From positions 992,001 to 1,056,000 of the forward strand of contig NZ_CP014231.1 in assembly GCF_001553645.1 (NCBI RefSeq): 64,000 nt of DNA, read 5' to 3'. The notes under the pieces are model-generated. The model ran no database searches. It was not told where the DNA came from and saw nothing but the letters and a program-made list of their open reading frames with translations. Source of the stretch: Leptotrichia sp. oral taxon 847 (lineage in GTDB: Bacteria > Fusobacteriota > Fusobacteriia > Fusobacteriales > Leptotrichiaceae). Numbering within the stretch: the stretch's first letter is position 1; the number at the start of each line of letters is the position of its first letter. Positions 44,624-54,727 of the stretch are shown piece after piece. Both the position numbers and the translations under genes were made by a program.

Positions 44624-45202
44624 TTAATTCTTATCTTTTCCAATAAATTTCCACAATGTTGGAAGTAAAAGTGTAGTTGTAGTTGATTTTATCGCATCAC
44701 CAGGAAGGAAAGGTCGTACACCAACCATAAATGCATTTTTACCAGGCATAAATAATGACAATACCAATGATCCCAATGTCAAAATAATAGCACTTGAAAG
44801 TAACAGTGATAAAAATGTTTTCACATAAGATTTTGTAATACCTCTGTCAGATAAATATCCTAAAACTATTGTAGATACAATATATCCTAAAATATATCCT
44901 CCTGTTGGTGAAAACAATGAACCCGCTTTAAATCCTGCAAAAATAGGAGCACCTAAGCTACCTGCCGCAACATATGAAAGTATAGTTGCTGTTCCTAATT
45001 TTCTCCCGTATAACAACGCCATTAATGTTACTCCAAATGTTCCAAGTGAAATTGGCACAGGAGTATTAGGAAGCGGAATTATAACTTGAGACATTATTGA
45101 TAAAAATGTAACTCCACCTAACACTAAAAGAATATTTTTTAAAGTTTCTTTTTCTTTTGTTTCAATTTTTATAATGTTACTAATTAAAGTATTCTGTTTC
45201 AT
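44624..45202 (-). CDS. bioY: Biotin ECF transporter substrate-binding subunit
   Basis: BioY is the S component that captures biotin for an energy-coupling-factor transporter. The 192-residue protein has six predicted membrane helices. ITLMALLYGRKLGTATILSY-like segments occur, as do LGAPIFAGFKAGSLFSPTGGYILGYI and VGVRPFLPGDAIKS with the conserved Pro-Gly-Asp near the end. These are the BioY family motifs, in particular the GG-x-x-x-A-P-x-F loop. No ecfA/ecfT genes are in this window, so it must use a shared module or work alone. A TTGACT/TATAAT promoter is at 45233-45261. Confidence 0.9.
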   Translation of the reverse strand: MKQNTLISNIIKIETKEKETLKNILLVLGGVTFLSIMSQVIIPLPNTPVPISLGTFGVTLMALLYGRKLGTATILSYVAAGSLGAPIFAGFKAGSLFSPTGGYILGYIVSTIVLGYLSDRGITKSYVKTFLSLLLSSAIILTLGSLVLSLFMPGKNAFMVGVRPFLPGDAIKSTTTTLLLPTLWKFIGKDKN

Positions 45203-45232
45203 AAAAAGCCTCCACTATTTTCATTTTATAGT

Positions 45233-45261
45233 ATTATAACATCCGTTATATGAAAAGTCAA
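45233..45261 (-). promoter_or_regulatory. Promoter of bioY with overlapping palindrome
   Basis: TTGACT (45256-45261), 17-base spacer, TATAAT (45233-45238) on the minus strand. An inverted repeat TATAAC-ATCC-GTTATA overlaps the -10 and the spacer, a possible repressor site; no regulator is identified. Confidence 0.6.
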
Positions 45262-45271
45262 TAAACCTATT

Positions 45272-48241
45272 TTAGAAGTTTACTCTCACTCCTGTTGTAA
45301 ATACATTATTATGTCCCTTTCCTTTTTTACCGCTGTCAACTGAACCATCATAATTTGTATACCATCCAAAGTTTTTATTTACTTCTGTCAATGCTCCGAC
45401 TCCTACCCAAGTTTTATTTTTAGCCAGACCTATTCCTTTTACTTTGAACTTGGCGTTAGATAGTCCTGTATAACTAGCGTCAAAACTTAAATCTTCGTTG
45501 TTAAAGGCAGTCTGGTGAGTTACGTAACCTTGGAATGTAGATTTGCTTCCACTTTTCCAATCGACTGATTTTCCAACTCTTAGTCCAACCAATCCTGAAG
45601 TCTGAGCATATGTTTTTTTATCCGCTTTTAGACCAAATTGGCTGTTGTCTTCTGAGAAAGAACCACGGATTACTGTATCGTGAGAAAGTCCAACAAACGG
45701 TGTTATAACAAAATCCCCTTTTTTATTTTTAAAGTCATAGCCTGTTTCTAAATACCCTGAAACCACTTTGTCATTGTGATTAATTTTAGCTCTTGAAAAA
45801 TCAGTCGGACTTAAAATAATATCCCTTTCAACATCACTATCAACAAATCCAATTCCTGCACGACCTTGTAAATATAACGGATTTGTTTTATTACCTAATC
45901 TTCCATACAATGAAATACCAAAATTATTTGCATCAGATTTTCCACCATATCTGTTAAATTTGACATTTGCTTTAGAATAGGATAGTGCAGTTCCTAAAAT
46001 CAAATTGTCACCAAATTGTTTATCAACTCCAACTTGACCACCGTAAACTTTAGTTTTTCCTTCAGCGTAACCATCCTGTTTTAATTTTCCATTTGCTCCA
46101 AGTCCTGTTATCCAAAGTCCAAAGTTATCTCCGACATTGTCAAGAGTACCAAGCATTACAAGACGATTTGACAAGTCTTTATTGACTGTCTGTGATTGAT
46201 GGAAAGTTAGCGCTTGAGCAGAGGCATAAATTTGCCCAGATAAACTGTCTAGCACTGCTGCACTTGTTGCGCTTCTTGTTGAAAGAGACTGCAATACCGC
46301 TGCTTTTTTCTCAAAATTTTCCACATTTTTGGTATTTCCATTTTCAACTTCTTCATCTAATTTTTGAAATGCTGTTTCTATATTTTCCGCTGTATTTTGC
46401 TGCATTTCATCAGAATTTTTGGAATTTTTTACATATGTTTCTACATTTTTACGACTAAGATTTGCTGTAACTTTATTTTCTTTTTTTTGAACGTCCACAT
46501 TTACCAAATCTTTTTCATTCTCACCTTTTACGGTTCCTTCAATTTTTCCATCTGAAGTGATTACATCATTTGTAATACCTTTAGCTGTAACATATCTATC
46601 TTGTCCATTCTGATCTTTTGCTGCAACTTCTATCGCAACACCATTTAATTTGACATCACCATTTACGTGTAATGTTGAATTTGTATCTGTTTTAATTCTC
46701 GAATTTTCAAGTGAAATATATTTTCCAGCAAATGTCGTTCTACCACTATTTTCAACTGTTCCTGCATTTATTACGTCATTTTGAATCAGTGCATTTTGAG
46801 TAGCAAGTGTCGCTTGTGGTCTTACGTTAAGTGAAGAAGTATAAACTCCGTTTATTTGAACTTTTCCTGCGTTTACTGTTGTATTTCCTGTAAATGTACT
46901 GTTTCCTGACAAAATCAATATTCCAGCTCCATTTTTGATCAAACCTGCATCTCCTGAAATATTATTTGAAAATGTGTAAGTCCCGCTTGGTATATCGACT
47001 GTAACATTGTCATCCAGTGCAAGTGCTTTACTAAATTTAGCAGGTCCATTTAGAGCTTTGTCAATATTTATAAGCCCCCAACCGTAAGTTGAATCCACTC
47101 CAGGTTCACCTATATCCGTTGCTGTTGACAAAATAGTCTGTCTTATAAGACTTCCGTCCATCCAAGGATATTTTTCTTTAATTAGTGCCGCTGTACCTGA
47201 AACAACTGGTGCCGCATAAGAAGACCCTGAACCGACATATCTTTGACCTTTTATTTCAAAAATTTGATCTCCCACAACTGTAACTGTCCAGTTTTTTGCA
47301 ACTCCCGCTGGAGTCAATGCAGTAAGATTATCCCAAGAAGTATCTCCCAAATCAGAAACTTTTTTAGAAGTTAAGGAAACTACATTTATCCAACCTTTTT
47401 GCAGTGTATTATCGAAATAAGGTAAACTTGACTCAAGTGAAGGATTTTTATCTAATGAATTATTTCCCGCTGCCCATATAAATAGAGCTCCTTTGTTATT
47501 TACAGCATCTTTATAGAATGCCAAAATATCATTTCCTACCTGGTTACCATAATAGTTGGCTGCAGTTGAAGATGAACTAAATTTAGTAACATCACTGTCC
47601 ACTCCAAAAGACTGATTATAAATTTTTACTCCAGCATTGTCCAACGCTTGGTACATACTAAGACTGATTTCTGGATATGTTTTTCCTTCGTTATTTTGTT
47701 TTGCGGCATCAATCGCATAAAGTTCAACATTTTTTGCCACCCCTTCTTTTACTCCTCCTAAAAATGAGGCAACGACAACTCCATGATCATCATTTCGTTT
47801 AGGCGACGCTGTAAATCCTGGAACTGTCAATTTGTGAAGTCTACTTCCAAATTTTGTAGATAAATCAGATGCTAAAGAGGAATTTTCAAATCCCACATCT
47901 ATGATTCCAACTTTTACATTACTTCCTTTATAAGTCGTGTCTGAGTGACTGTGCTGATTATCTTTGTCATAACTTACCGAAGAATCATTCCAAGCAATTG
48001 GACCCACTGAAGGCACTGTTGGCGTCGTTGTTTGTGATGGACCACTTGTTGGCGGAATTGACGGTTTTACTACTGGATTTGAAGGCGCAACTGGCGTAGA
48101 AGAACCTGTTGTGCTTCCACCACCGCCACCTCCTCCTCCACAACTGACAATAGAAAAGGCAAGTATTGCTGCTATTGCGTACTTCGTAAAATTAGATTTT
48201 CTCTTAAAATCTTTTTTTGGATATTTAAAATCTTTACCCAT
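45272..48241 (-). CDS. Subtilisin-family (S8) autotransporter serine protease, lipoprotein-like start
   Basis: This 989-residue type Va autotransporter has a passenger peptidase. A lysine-rich N-terminus leads into a signal with lipobox SIVSC (Cys34), followed directly by eight glycines and a Thr/Pro/Ser linker to about residue 80. The S8 domain has the triad Asp115 (VGIIDVGFEN), His153 (NDDHGVVVASF) and Ser341 (GSGSSYAAP), with the oxyanion Asn at about 260. Autotransporter-associated beta-helix repeats follow. The last 300 residues form a beta-barrel ending in GVRVNF, with a terminal Phe as expected. An ATG 43 codons upstream is open, but it precedes the likely transcript start. GAGGTG fits the ATG at 48241. 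It probably displays or releases a protease at the cell surface. Confidence 0.92.
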   Translation of the reverse strand: MGKDFKYPKKDFKRKSNFTKYAIAAILAFSIVSCGGGGGGGGSTTGSSTPVAPSNPVVKPSIPPTSGPSQTTTPTVPSVGPIAWNDSSVSYDKDNQHSHSDTTYKGSNVKVGIIDVGFENSSLASDLSTKFGSRLHKLTVPGFTASPKRNDDHGVVVASFLGGVKEGVAKNVELYAIDAAKQNNEGKTYPEISLSMYQALDNAGVKIYNQSFGVDSDVTKFSSSSTAANYYGNQVGNDILAFYKDAVNNKGALFIWAAGNNSLDKNPSLESSLPYFDNTLQKGWINVVSLTSKKVSDLGDTSWDNLTALTPAGVAKNWTVTVVGDQIFEIKGQRYVGSGSSYAAPVVSGTAALIKEKYPWMDGSLIRQTILSTATDIGEPGVDSTYGWGLINIDKALNGPAKFSKALALDDNVTVDIPSGTYTFSNNISGDAGLIKNGAGILILSGNSTFTGNTTVNAGKVQINGVYTSSLNVRPQATLATQNALIQNDVINAGTVENSGRTTFAGKYISLENSRIKTDTNSTLHVNGDVKLNGVAIEVAAKDQNGQDRYVTAKGITNDVITSDGKIEGTVKGENEKDLVNVDVQKKENKVTANLSRKNVETYVKNSKNSDEMQQNTAENIETAFQKLDEEVENGNTKNVENFEKKAAVLQSLSTRSATSAAVLDSLSGQIYASAQALTFHQSQTVNKDLSNRLVMLGTLDNVGDNFGLWITGLGANGKLKQDGYAEGKTKVYGGQVGVDKQFGDNLILGTALSYSKANVKFNRYGGKSDANNFGISLYGRLGNKTNPLYLQGRAGIGFVDSDVERDIILSPTDFSRAKINHNDKVVSGYLETGYDFKNKKGDFVITPFVGLSHDTVIRGSFSEDNSQFGLKADKKTYAQTSGLVGLRVGKSVDWKSGSKSTFQGYVTHQTAFNNEDLSFDASYTGLSNAKFKVKGIGLAKNKTWVGVGALTEVNKNFGWYTNYDGSVDSGKKGKGHNNVFTTGVRVNF

Positions 48242-48296
48242 GATTAACTTCACCTCTATATTTATTTTTTTATCAAAATCATATTTCCCACATTTT

Positions 48297-48305
48297 ATTT
48301 TACCA
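48297..48305 (-). promoter_or_regulatory. Extended -10 promoter of the autotransporter gene
   Basis: TGG then TAAAAT on the minus strand (48305-48297), about 50 bases before the ATG at 48241. No good -35 is present. The site lies downstream of the alternative start at 48370, which supports the shorter protein. Confidence 0.4.
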
Positions 48306-48432
48306 TATTTTTTGGGGAAATTCCACAACAATAAAGCAAAAATTTTCTTTAAATTACGCCTCCTTTTCAAATAAATTTTTTTACTTTTATTAAAAAATAT
48401 TAAAACAAAACTTTTTATGAAAAATATTTTTT

Positions 48433-48575
48433 ATATAACAATGAAGGTCGAATTATCGAAGCATTTTTCTATGCCAACAAAATAGTTTGAACGAAAAAGA
48501 GTTTTTGACAATATACAAAAACACAGTAATTTAACTTAAATACGAAGTTATAGCAATATTCCACTTGTCTAAAAA
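48433..48575 (+). repeat. Intergenic repeat family, copy C (eroded)
   Basis: The 470-base gap between the autotransporter and mnmA holds, besides promoters, a decayed copy of the repeat at 37883-38130 in the same orientation. GCATTTTTCTATGCCAACAA near 48461, AGTTTGAACGAAAAAGAGTT near 48484, and GAAGTTATAGCAATATTCC near 48545 line up with the corresponding blocks of copy A. Divergence is high. Confidence 0.5.
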
Positions 48576-48645
48576 AATGATTAAATTAAAGAAACATTGA
48601 ATTAAACAAAAAAATGATCAGTGTTATGTATAAATTTCAAAATAA

Positions 48646-48674
48646 TTGACAAATAAAATACTTAATGTTATTAT
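48646..48674 (+). promoter_or_regulatory. Promoter of mnmA
   Basis: TTGACA (48646-48651), 17-base spacer, TATTAT (48669-48674), about 41 bases before mnmA. Confidence 0.7.
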
Positions 48675-48703
48675 TTGCATATAAAAATAAAAACAGAAAG
48701 TGA

Positions 48704-49840
<1,137 letters not shown>

Positions 49841-49965
49841 TATTCAAAATCTTTTTTTTACTCTTAAATTTAATTGAATTAAAAATTATTTATCAAATCA
49901 AAAAAATAAAAATTTTCAACTTTTAACTATTTTATTTTAATTCAAAAAATTTTTAAACAAAAAAA

Positions 49966-50736
49966 TTAATCTTTATTTAGTCTATAAAACTCAAAAATTC
50001 CTTTAGCACCTAAATTTTCTATATATTCATCTATTGTTTCAACATATTCAGAAATTTTTTTACCTTGTCCACCTGTCGCTATCACACAAGCGTTCGAAAA
50101 ATCTTTTTTGTACTGAAAAATAAGTTCTTTTATTGCTCCAACATTTCCAAAAAATATTCCCGCATTAATTTGCTCCGTTGTATTTGTGCCAAGTGCTGAA
50201 TTTGACTTTTCAAATGAAACTTTTGGCAATTTTGCCGTATTTGTGAATAGTGCATTTATTGAAAGCGTAACACCAGGTAAGATACAGCCACCACAGTAAA
50301 CTGAGTCTTTTATCACATCAAAAGTAGTTGCTGTACCAAAGTCAATTACAATAAATTCATTTTTTTTATAAGTTTTTTTTAGAGCCAAAATATCGCAAAT
50401 CCTGTCAGCTCCCAATCCACGCTCAAAATTCTCTGAAAAAATAATTTCATTTTTTGTATTTTCTAGCGAAATAAATTTGGGTTTAAGCTTAAAATATTTT
50501 TTTCCAAGATAGTAAAAAATTTCATTTATATGTGGCACAACTGAAGAAACAATAATACTTTGAGTTCTATAAATATCTATTTTACTATTTTCAGATAATG
50601 TCTTCAATACAGCAAAAAAAGTGTCTTCCGTATAAGTTAAATTTGTAGGAATTCTAAAAGACGCCAAAATTTCCCCTTCATTGCTGTAAAAAATTGGAAC
50701 AATGTGTGTATTTCCAATGTCAAATCCTAAAATCAT
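49966..50736 (-). CDS. coaX: Type III pantothenate kinase
   Basis: CoaX phosphorylates pantothenate, the first step of coenzyme A synthesis. The 256-residue ASKHA-fold protein has the phosphate loop MILGFDIGNTHIVPIFY, RGLGADRICDILAL-like substrate region (GADR), and IVIDFGTATTFDVIK. GGCILPGVTLSINALF contains the CoaX-typical pattern, and VIATGGQGKKISEYV is the adenosine motif. CoaX is the potassium- and pantothenamide-insensitive form. It is 30 bases downstream of the OPT transporter gene. Confidence 0.92.
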   Translation of the reverse strand: MILGFDIGNTHIVPIFYSNEGEILASFRIPTNLTYTEDTFFAVLKTLSENSKIDIYRTQSIIVSSVVPHINEIFYYLGKKYFKLKPKFISLENTKNEIIFSENFERGLGADRICDILALKKTYKKNEFIVIDFGTATTFDVIKDSVYCGGCILPGVTLSINALFTNTAKLPKVSFEKSNSALGTNTTEQINAGIFFGNVGAIKELIFQYKKDFSNACVIATGGQGKKISEYVETIDEYIENLGAKGIFEFYRLNKD

Positions 50737-50766
50737 ATTTAATCACCTCTCGTCATGTTTTAATTT

Positions 50767-52374
50767 TTAGCGAAATAACAGAAAATAATATGCAATTAGT
50801 GAAATTATGACTCCAATAATTGCTTCACCTGACATCAATCCGTTTGAAAACATCATAAATTTTTGTGAAAATTTAGTAGAAATTTTTCCAAAGATTAAAT
50901 TTAGAAGTCCACCTAAAAATACTGGTAAAGTCAAATAAAATGGGACATAAATTCCTATTCCAAAAGTTAGCACGGGAAAATTTAGAATATAAAGTGCAAA
51001 ACCGATTAAAAGTCCTGTAAAGAAAAACTGAATAAACGGAATTCCATTTATAATTGAAGCGACGATTGAAGCTTGAAGCACTATTAATTCTGAATTTTCT
51101 TTAGGACCAATATTTTTATAAATATTAAAAAATACGAAAAATAGCCAGGTTATGACAACTGAACTCACGATAGCTCCTATAAGTTCTCCTAAAAATTGCT
51201 CTTTCGGATTAGTTTTTACTTTATAACCCGATTTAAAGTCATTTAAAATATCTCCGGCAAGTCCACAAGCTACTGCGACGATACATGCTAAAAAAAATAA
51301 TAAAAGTGTTGAAAAATTTGTGGAAAAAGCAAAGTTTAAAAATTTTAATTTTCCTAAAAAAGAAATTATTAAAATTGTGATAATTGCATAAATTTCCATC
51401 GGATTTACACCCGTTTTTCCAGTTGAATATCCAGCAATTACCGTACATAAAATACAAATTACTAAAAGAACAAATGCTAAGAAAACTGGCAATTTGTAAA
51501 TAAAAGTAATTAGTAACACTGTTATTACAAAATAGATAAATAATTTTTTTGAAAATATAGAAGTGCTTTTTTTCTCTTTTTTAAATTTAGAAAAAATCAA
51601 TTTTACAATTACTCCAAATCCAATTCCGACAACAATTCCCATTCCAAAACTGTTTTTTATAAGATCAAAATCTTTTACATTTTTGGAAATTGCCAAAGGC
51701 TGTGCTATAAAATGAACTAAAGCTCCTCCCAAAAACCAGATAAAAGTGTTTAAAAATCCTAAAATATAGCCAATTCCAACCAATAATGGAGAGACATAAA
51801 AACTTAAAAATCCATTTTTTGTAGAAATTAGCGTTGGAATAATTGGAGATTTTCCTTTAGTAAAGTTAACATCTCTCAAAATGGAAACAACTGTGCTAAA
51901 TAGGACTCCCAATCCAACAAAAAGTCCATCTTTTTTGGTGTTATCCGAATTTACCAAATTATAAGCCGCTTCTCCAATTGGAAATTCAAGCTTCTCTTCT
52001 TCAATCATCTTTTTTCTAAAAATAAAAGAAAGAACACAACCTAACACGGAACCAAGTAAAATCGTCACAAAAAGCAAAATTTTATTGATATTTTCAAGTT
52101 TTCCACCTAAAATCAAATATCCCGGCATCGTAAATGCGACTCCTCCAGCTACCATGGACCCTGCGCTCATAATTGTATGAGTAACAGTAATTTCCTTACT
52201 ATCAGTCTTCTTTAAAAAATTTAGTGCTGTAATGGAAATCAGCGTTACCATCACCGTTGGCAAAGGCAAGGCACCAAATTTTAAGACAGTATAAAATGAA
52301 CTAGCAGAAATAAGTACAGCTCCAATGACACCAATTATTATAGAAGCTGGTGTAATTTTTATTTTTTCTATCAT
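50767..52374 (-). CDS. OPT-family transporter
   Basis: A 535-residue protein with about 14 membrane helices belonging to the oligopeptide transporter (OPT) superfamily. The first helices read ITPASIIIGVIGAVLISASS, followed by TVTHTIMSAGSMVAGGVAFT and EEEKLEFPIGEAAYNLVNS-type loops, and a conserved late GLMSGEAIIGVII. Bacterial OPT members carry small peptides or metal chelates; the cargo is unknown here. The frame is open eight codons earlier, but AAAGGGG precedes the ATG at 52374. Coupled to coaX downstream by a 30-base gap. Confidence 0.85.
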   Translation of the reverse strand: MIEKIKITPASIIIGVIGAVLISASSFYTVLKFGALPLPTVMVTLISITALNFLKKTDSKEITVTHTIMSAGSMVAGGVAFTMPGYLILGGKLENINKILLFVTILLGSVLGCVLSFIFRKKMIEEEKLEFPIGEAAYNLVNSDNTKKDGLFVGLGVLFSTVVSILRDVNFTKGKSPIIPTLISTKNGFLSFYVSPLLVGIGYILGFLNTFIWFLGGALVHFIAQPLAISKNVKDFDLIKNSFGMGIVVGIGFGVIVKLIFSKFKKEKKSTSIFSKKLFIYFVITVLLITFIYKLPVFLAFVLLVICILCTVIAGYSTGKTGVNPMEIYAIITILIISFLGKLKFLNFAFSTNFSTLLLFFLACIVAVACGLAGDILNDFKSGYKVKTNPKEQFLGELIGAIVSSVVITWLFFVFFNIYKNIGPKENSELIVLQASIVASIINGIPFIQFFFTGLLIGFALYILNFPVLTFGIGIYVPFYLTLPVFLGGLLNLIFGKISTKFSQKFMMFSNGLMSGEAIIGVIISLIAYYFLLFR

Positions 52375-52416
52375 AAAATTATTTTTCCCCTTTCTCAAAA
52401 TTAGTAATCAATTTAT

Positions 52417-53226
52417 TTATTTTAAAAATAACTCCTGTAATTTTAGTGCTTCTCCATCTTCCATATTTTTTCCTACATACTCAAAATCATTTGGTAGCAA
52501 ATTTCTTAATCTATCAATGGCATTTCCCATCGCATAGCCTTTTCCAACCATCGTAAGCAACTCAAAATCGTTTTCTCCATCACCAAAAGCCACTGCTTCT
52601 TCCAACTTTATATTTTCTTTTTCAAGAAGAAATTTTGCCGCAAGTCCTTTATTTGCTCCTTTTGACATAATTTCCATACAGTTGTCCGCAACAAATATTA
52701 CATTTACACCTTTCGTCACTTTCAAAATCTCCTTTTCCAATTTTAAAAGTTCGTTGTGATCACCGATATAAAAGATTTTTAAAATATCTAATTTTTTAAA
52801 TTCTGTTTCTGGAAGTTCCTTAAAATTTACTTTTACTTGATTAGTTATTCTGTCAAAGACATCCTGTGCCGTCCCTTTTGTTATAATCCAGTCATTTCCA
52901 GAAAAAATGTTAAGGTGAGATTTTTTAGCAATATTTCTGTAATCCAAATTAAATATTGCATCAGAATCCTCTTTATTTAATCCTTTTTCATAAATTAATT
53001 TCCCTTCTCCATCAAAAATTCTTGCACCATTTGCAGCAATTACAGGAATTTTTATGTCAAGCTGTTCTGTCACGTACCCAATTTGCTCATAGCTTCTTCC
53101 AGATGCGATATAAAATTTGATCCCTCTTTCCATTATTTTTTTTATTGTATCAATAGTAACAGGTGAAATATAATGTCCTTTTCCTATTAATGTTCCGTCT
53201 AAATCACTAATAACTGCTTTATACAC
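52417..53226 (-). CDS. Cof-type HAD-IIB phosphatase, copy 1
   Basis: A 269-residue Cof/YidA-type sugar-phosphate or cofactor phosphatase. Motif I is AVISDLDGTLIGKGHYIS; motif II is IKFYIASGRSYEQIGYV; motif III lysine is in SKGANKGLAAKFLL; motif IV is VAFGDGENDFELLTMVGKGYAMGNA. The C2 cap lies between residues about 85 and 190. Substrate unknown. It is paralogous to 53772-54578, with a receiver-domain gene between them. The OPT gene follows 42 bases downstream. Confidence 0.88.
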   Translation of the reverse strand: MYKAVISDLDGTLIGKGHYISPVTIDTIKKIMERGIKFYIASGRSYEQIGYVTEQLDIKIPVIAANGARIFDGEGKLIYEKGLNKEDSDAIFNLDYRNIAKKSHLNIFSGNDWIITKGTAQDVFDRITNQVKVNFKELPETEFKKLDILKIFYIGDHNELLKLEKEILKVTKGVNVIFVADNCMEIMSKGANKGLAAKFLLEKENIKLEEAVAFGDGENDFELLTMVGKGYAMGNAIDRLRNLLPNDFEYVGKNMEDGEALKLQELFLK

Positions 53227-53355
53227 TTTTTGTCTCCTTTTACGAATTTTTATAAAAATCTCTTTAACTTAATAAACTCATTTATAGCTTCTAAAATCTT
53301 ACCGTATGTGAAAAATTCTTCCTGATTTTTTTTAACTTATTCAGTGAATTCAATT

Positions 53356-53718
53356 TTACAAGAATAATTTTGAAAATGCATCTACAAATTCTTCATCAGT
53401 AAATGGTTTTGGTAAAAATGATTTTGCTCCCGCTTCACGTCCCATTTTTTGATAATTTGGAAACATTACCATCGTACTGCAAATCATTATTTTTGCGTTT
53501 TTATCATAATTTGAAATTTCTTTTGTGGCTGCAAGTCCGTGCATATTTGGCATATTAATATCCATTGTTACAACTGTCGGTTTTATTTTTTTATACATTC
53601 TCAAAGCTTCCAGTCCGTCATTTGCTTCGTATACCTCGTATCCCATTTCCTCTAATATATCTTTTATATCTTCTCTAATATAAGGTGTGTCATCGACAAC
53701 TAATGCTAATTTTTTCAT
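53356..53718 (-). CDS. Stand-alone CheY-like receiver protein
   Basis: A 120-residue single receiver domain without an output domain. The acidic pair is Asp9/Asp10 (LVVDDTPYIR), the phospho-acceptor is Asp53 (VVTMDINMPNMHG), Ser81/Thr82 is the switch residue (MICSTMV) and Lys104 the conserved lysine (LPKPF). All key residues are present, so it should be phosphorylatable. There is no histidine kinase, no chemotaxis cluster and no flagellar gene in the window. It sits between two paralogous HAD phosphatase genes in the same direction, each separated from it by only 50-130 bases. Its partner is unknown. Confidence 0.88.
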   Translation of the reverse strand: MKKLALVVDDTPYIREDIKDILEEMGYEVYEANDGLEALRMYKKIKPTVVTMDINMPNMHGLAATKEISNYDKNAKIMICSTMVMFPNYQKMGREAGAKSFLPKPFTDEEFVDAFSKLFL

Positions 53719-53771
53719 AATAATTTCCTTTCTAAAAATAATTTTTTTTACAATTTTTTCACTTCAAAAAA

Positions 53772-54578
53772 CTACAAATCAAATATTTCTCGCACTTTTT
53801 TAGCCATTCCATCATTTTCATTACTTTCGATAATTTCTATATCAGAAAGTTTTTCCAGCAGCCTATAAATAGAATTTTTCATTGCAAAGCCAAGTCCTGT
53901 TTGCGTAATTAAATCATAATCGTTAACTCCATCTCCAAAAGATACCGCATCTTTTAATGTAAGTTCGTCCTTTTTCAGTAAAAAATCAGCCGCAATGGCT
54001 TTATTACAAGTTTTTGAAAAAATCTCCAAACTTCTTTCATTTACAAAAACGACGTTTGTTTCGTTATTTGTAACTCTTTTTACTTCTTTTTCCAATTCTA
54101 GCAATTTTTTGTGTTCACCTAAAAAGAATATTTTTGAAAAATTTTTTTTGCTAAAATATCCAAAGGAAATTTGTTCCGGGTACAATTTTCGCTCTGGTTT
54201 CTGCGCATAAAAATAATCATGTGCATCTTCTGTCACGTACCAGTTACTGTCTGAATATCCATTTAAAATAATATCATTTCCAAATGATTTATAATCTATG
54301 GCAAGCAATTTTTCGACATATTTTCTTTCAAGATTATTCACATAAATTTCAACTCCAGATTCATCCAAAATTCTTGCTCCATTTGATGTAATTAATGGAA
54401 TTTTTAGTCCGATTTCTTCCATAACTTCCTTTGCACCAAGATAACTTCTCCCAGTTGCAATGTAAAACTTTATTCCTTTTTTCAAAAGTAGTTTAATAGT
54501 TTCTTTCGTGTACGGACTAGCCTTGTGCTTTTCATTCAAAAGTGTTCCATCCAAATCGCTGACAACAGCTTTGTACAT
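53772..54578 (-). CDS. Cof-type HAD-IIB phosphatase, copy 2
   Basis: A 268-residue protein of the same family as 52417-53226. Motif I is AVVSDLDGTLLNEKHKAS, motif II IKFYIATGRSYLGAKEV, the lysine is in SKTCNKAIAADFLL, and motif IV is VSFGDGVNDYDLITQTGLGFAMKN. The two copies share order and length but differ through the cap (for example YFYAQKPERKLYPEQISFGY here), which suggests distinct substrates. The receiver gene lies downstream by 53 bases. Confidence 0.88.
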   Translation of the reverse strand: MYKAVVSDLDGTLLNEKHKASPYTKETIKLLLKKGIKFYIATGRSYLGAKEVMEEIGLKIPLITSNGARILDESGVEIYVNNLERKYVEKLLAIDYKSFGNDIILNGYSDSNWYVTEDAHDYFYAQKPERKLYPEQISFGYFSKKNFSKIFFLGEHKKLLELEKEVKRVTNNETNVVFVNERSLEIFSKTCNKAIAADFLLKKDELTLKDAVSFGDGVNDYDLITQTGLGFAMKNSIYRLLEKLSDIEIIESNENDGMAKKVREIFDL

Positions 54579-54727
54579 AATATAACCTCCTTCGCTAATT
54601 TTAGCATATTATAAAAAAAAGTCAAAATTTTTATTTTTTTCGAGACAGAGTAAAATAGTTAGGGGTAAATAAAAAATCTTATTTTAAGTTTTTCATTCAA
54701 TCCAGAAAGTTACTAAAATTTTTTTTC

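Noticed and set aside
46192-46555. Two plus-strand frames within the autotransporter gene
   Set aside because: Antisense shadows of the beta-helix region; no ribosome site and poor composition.
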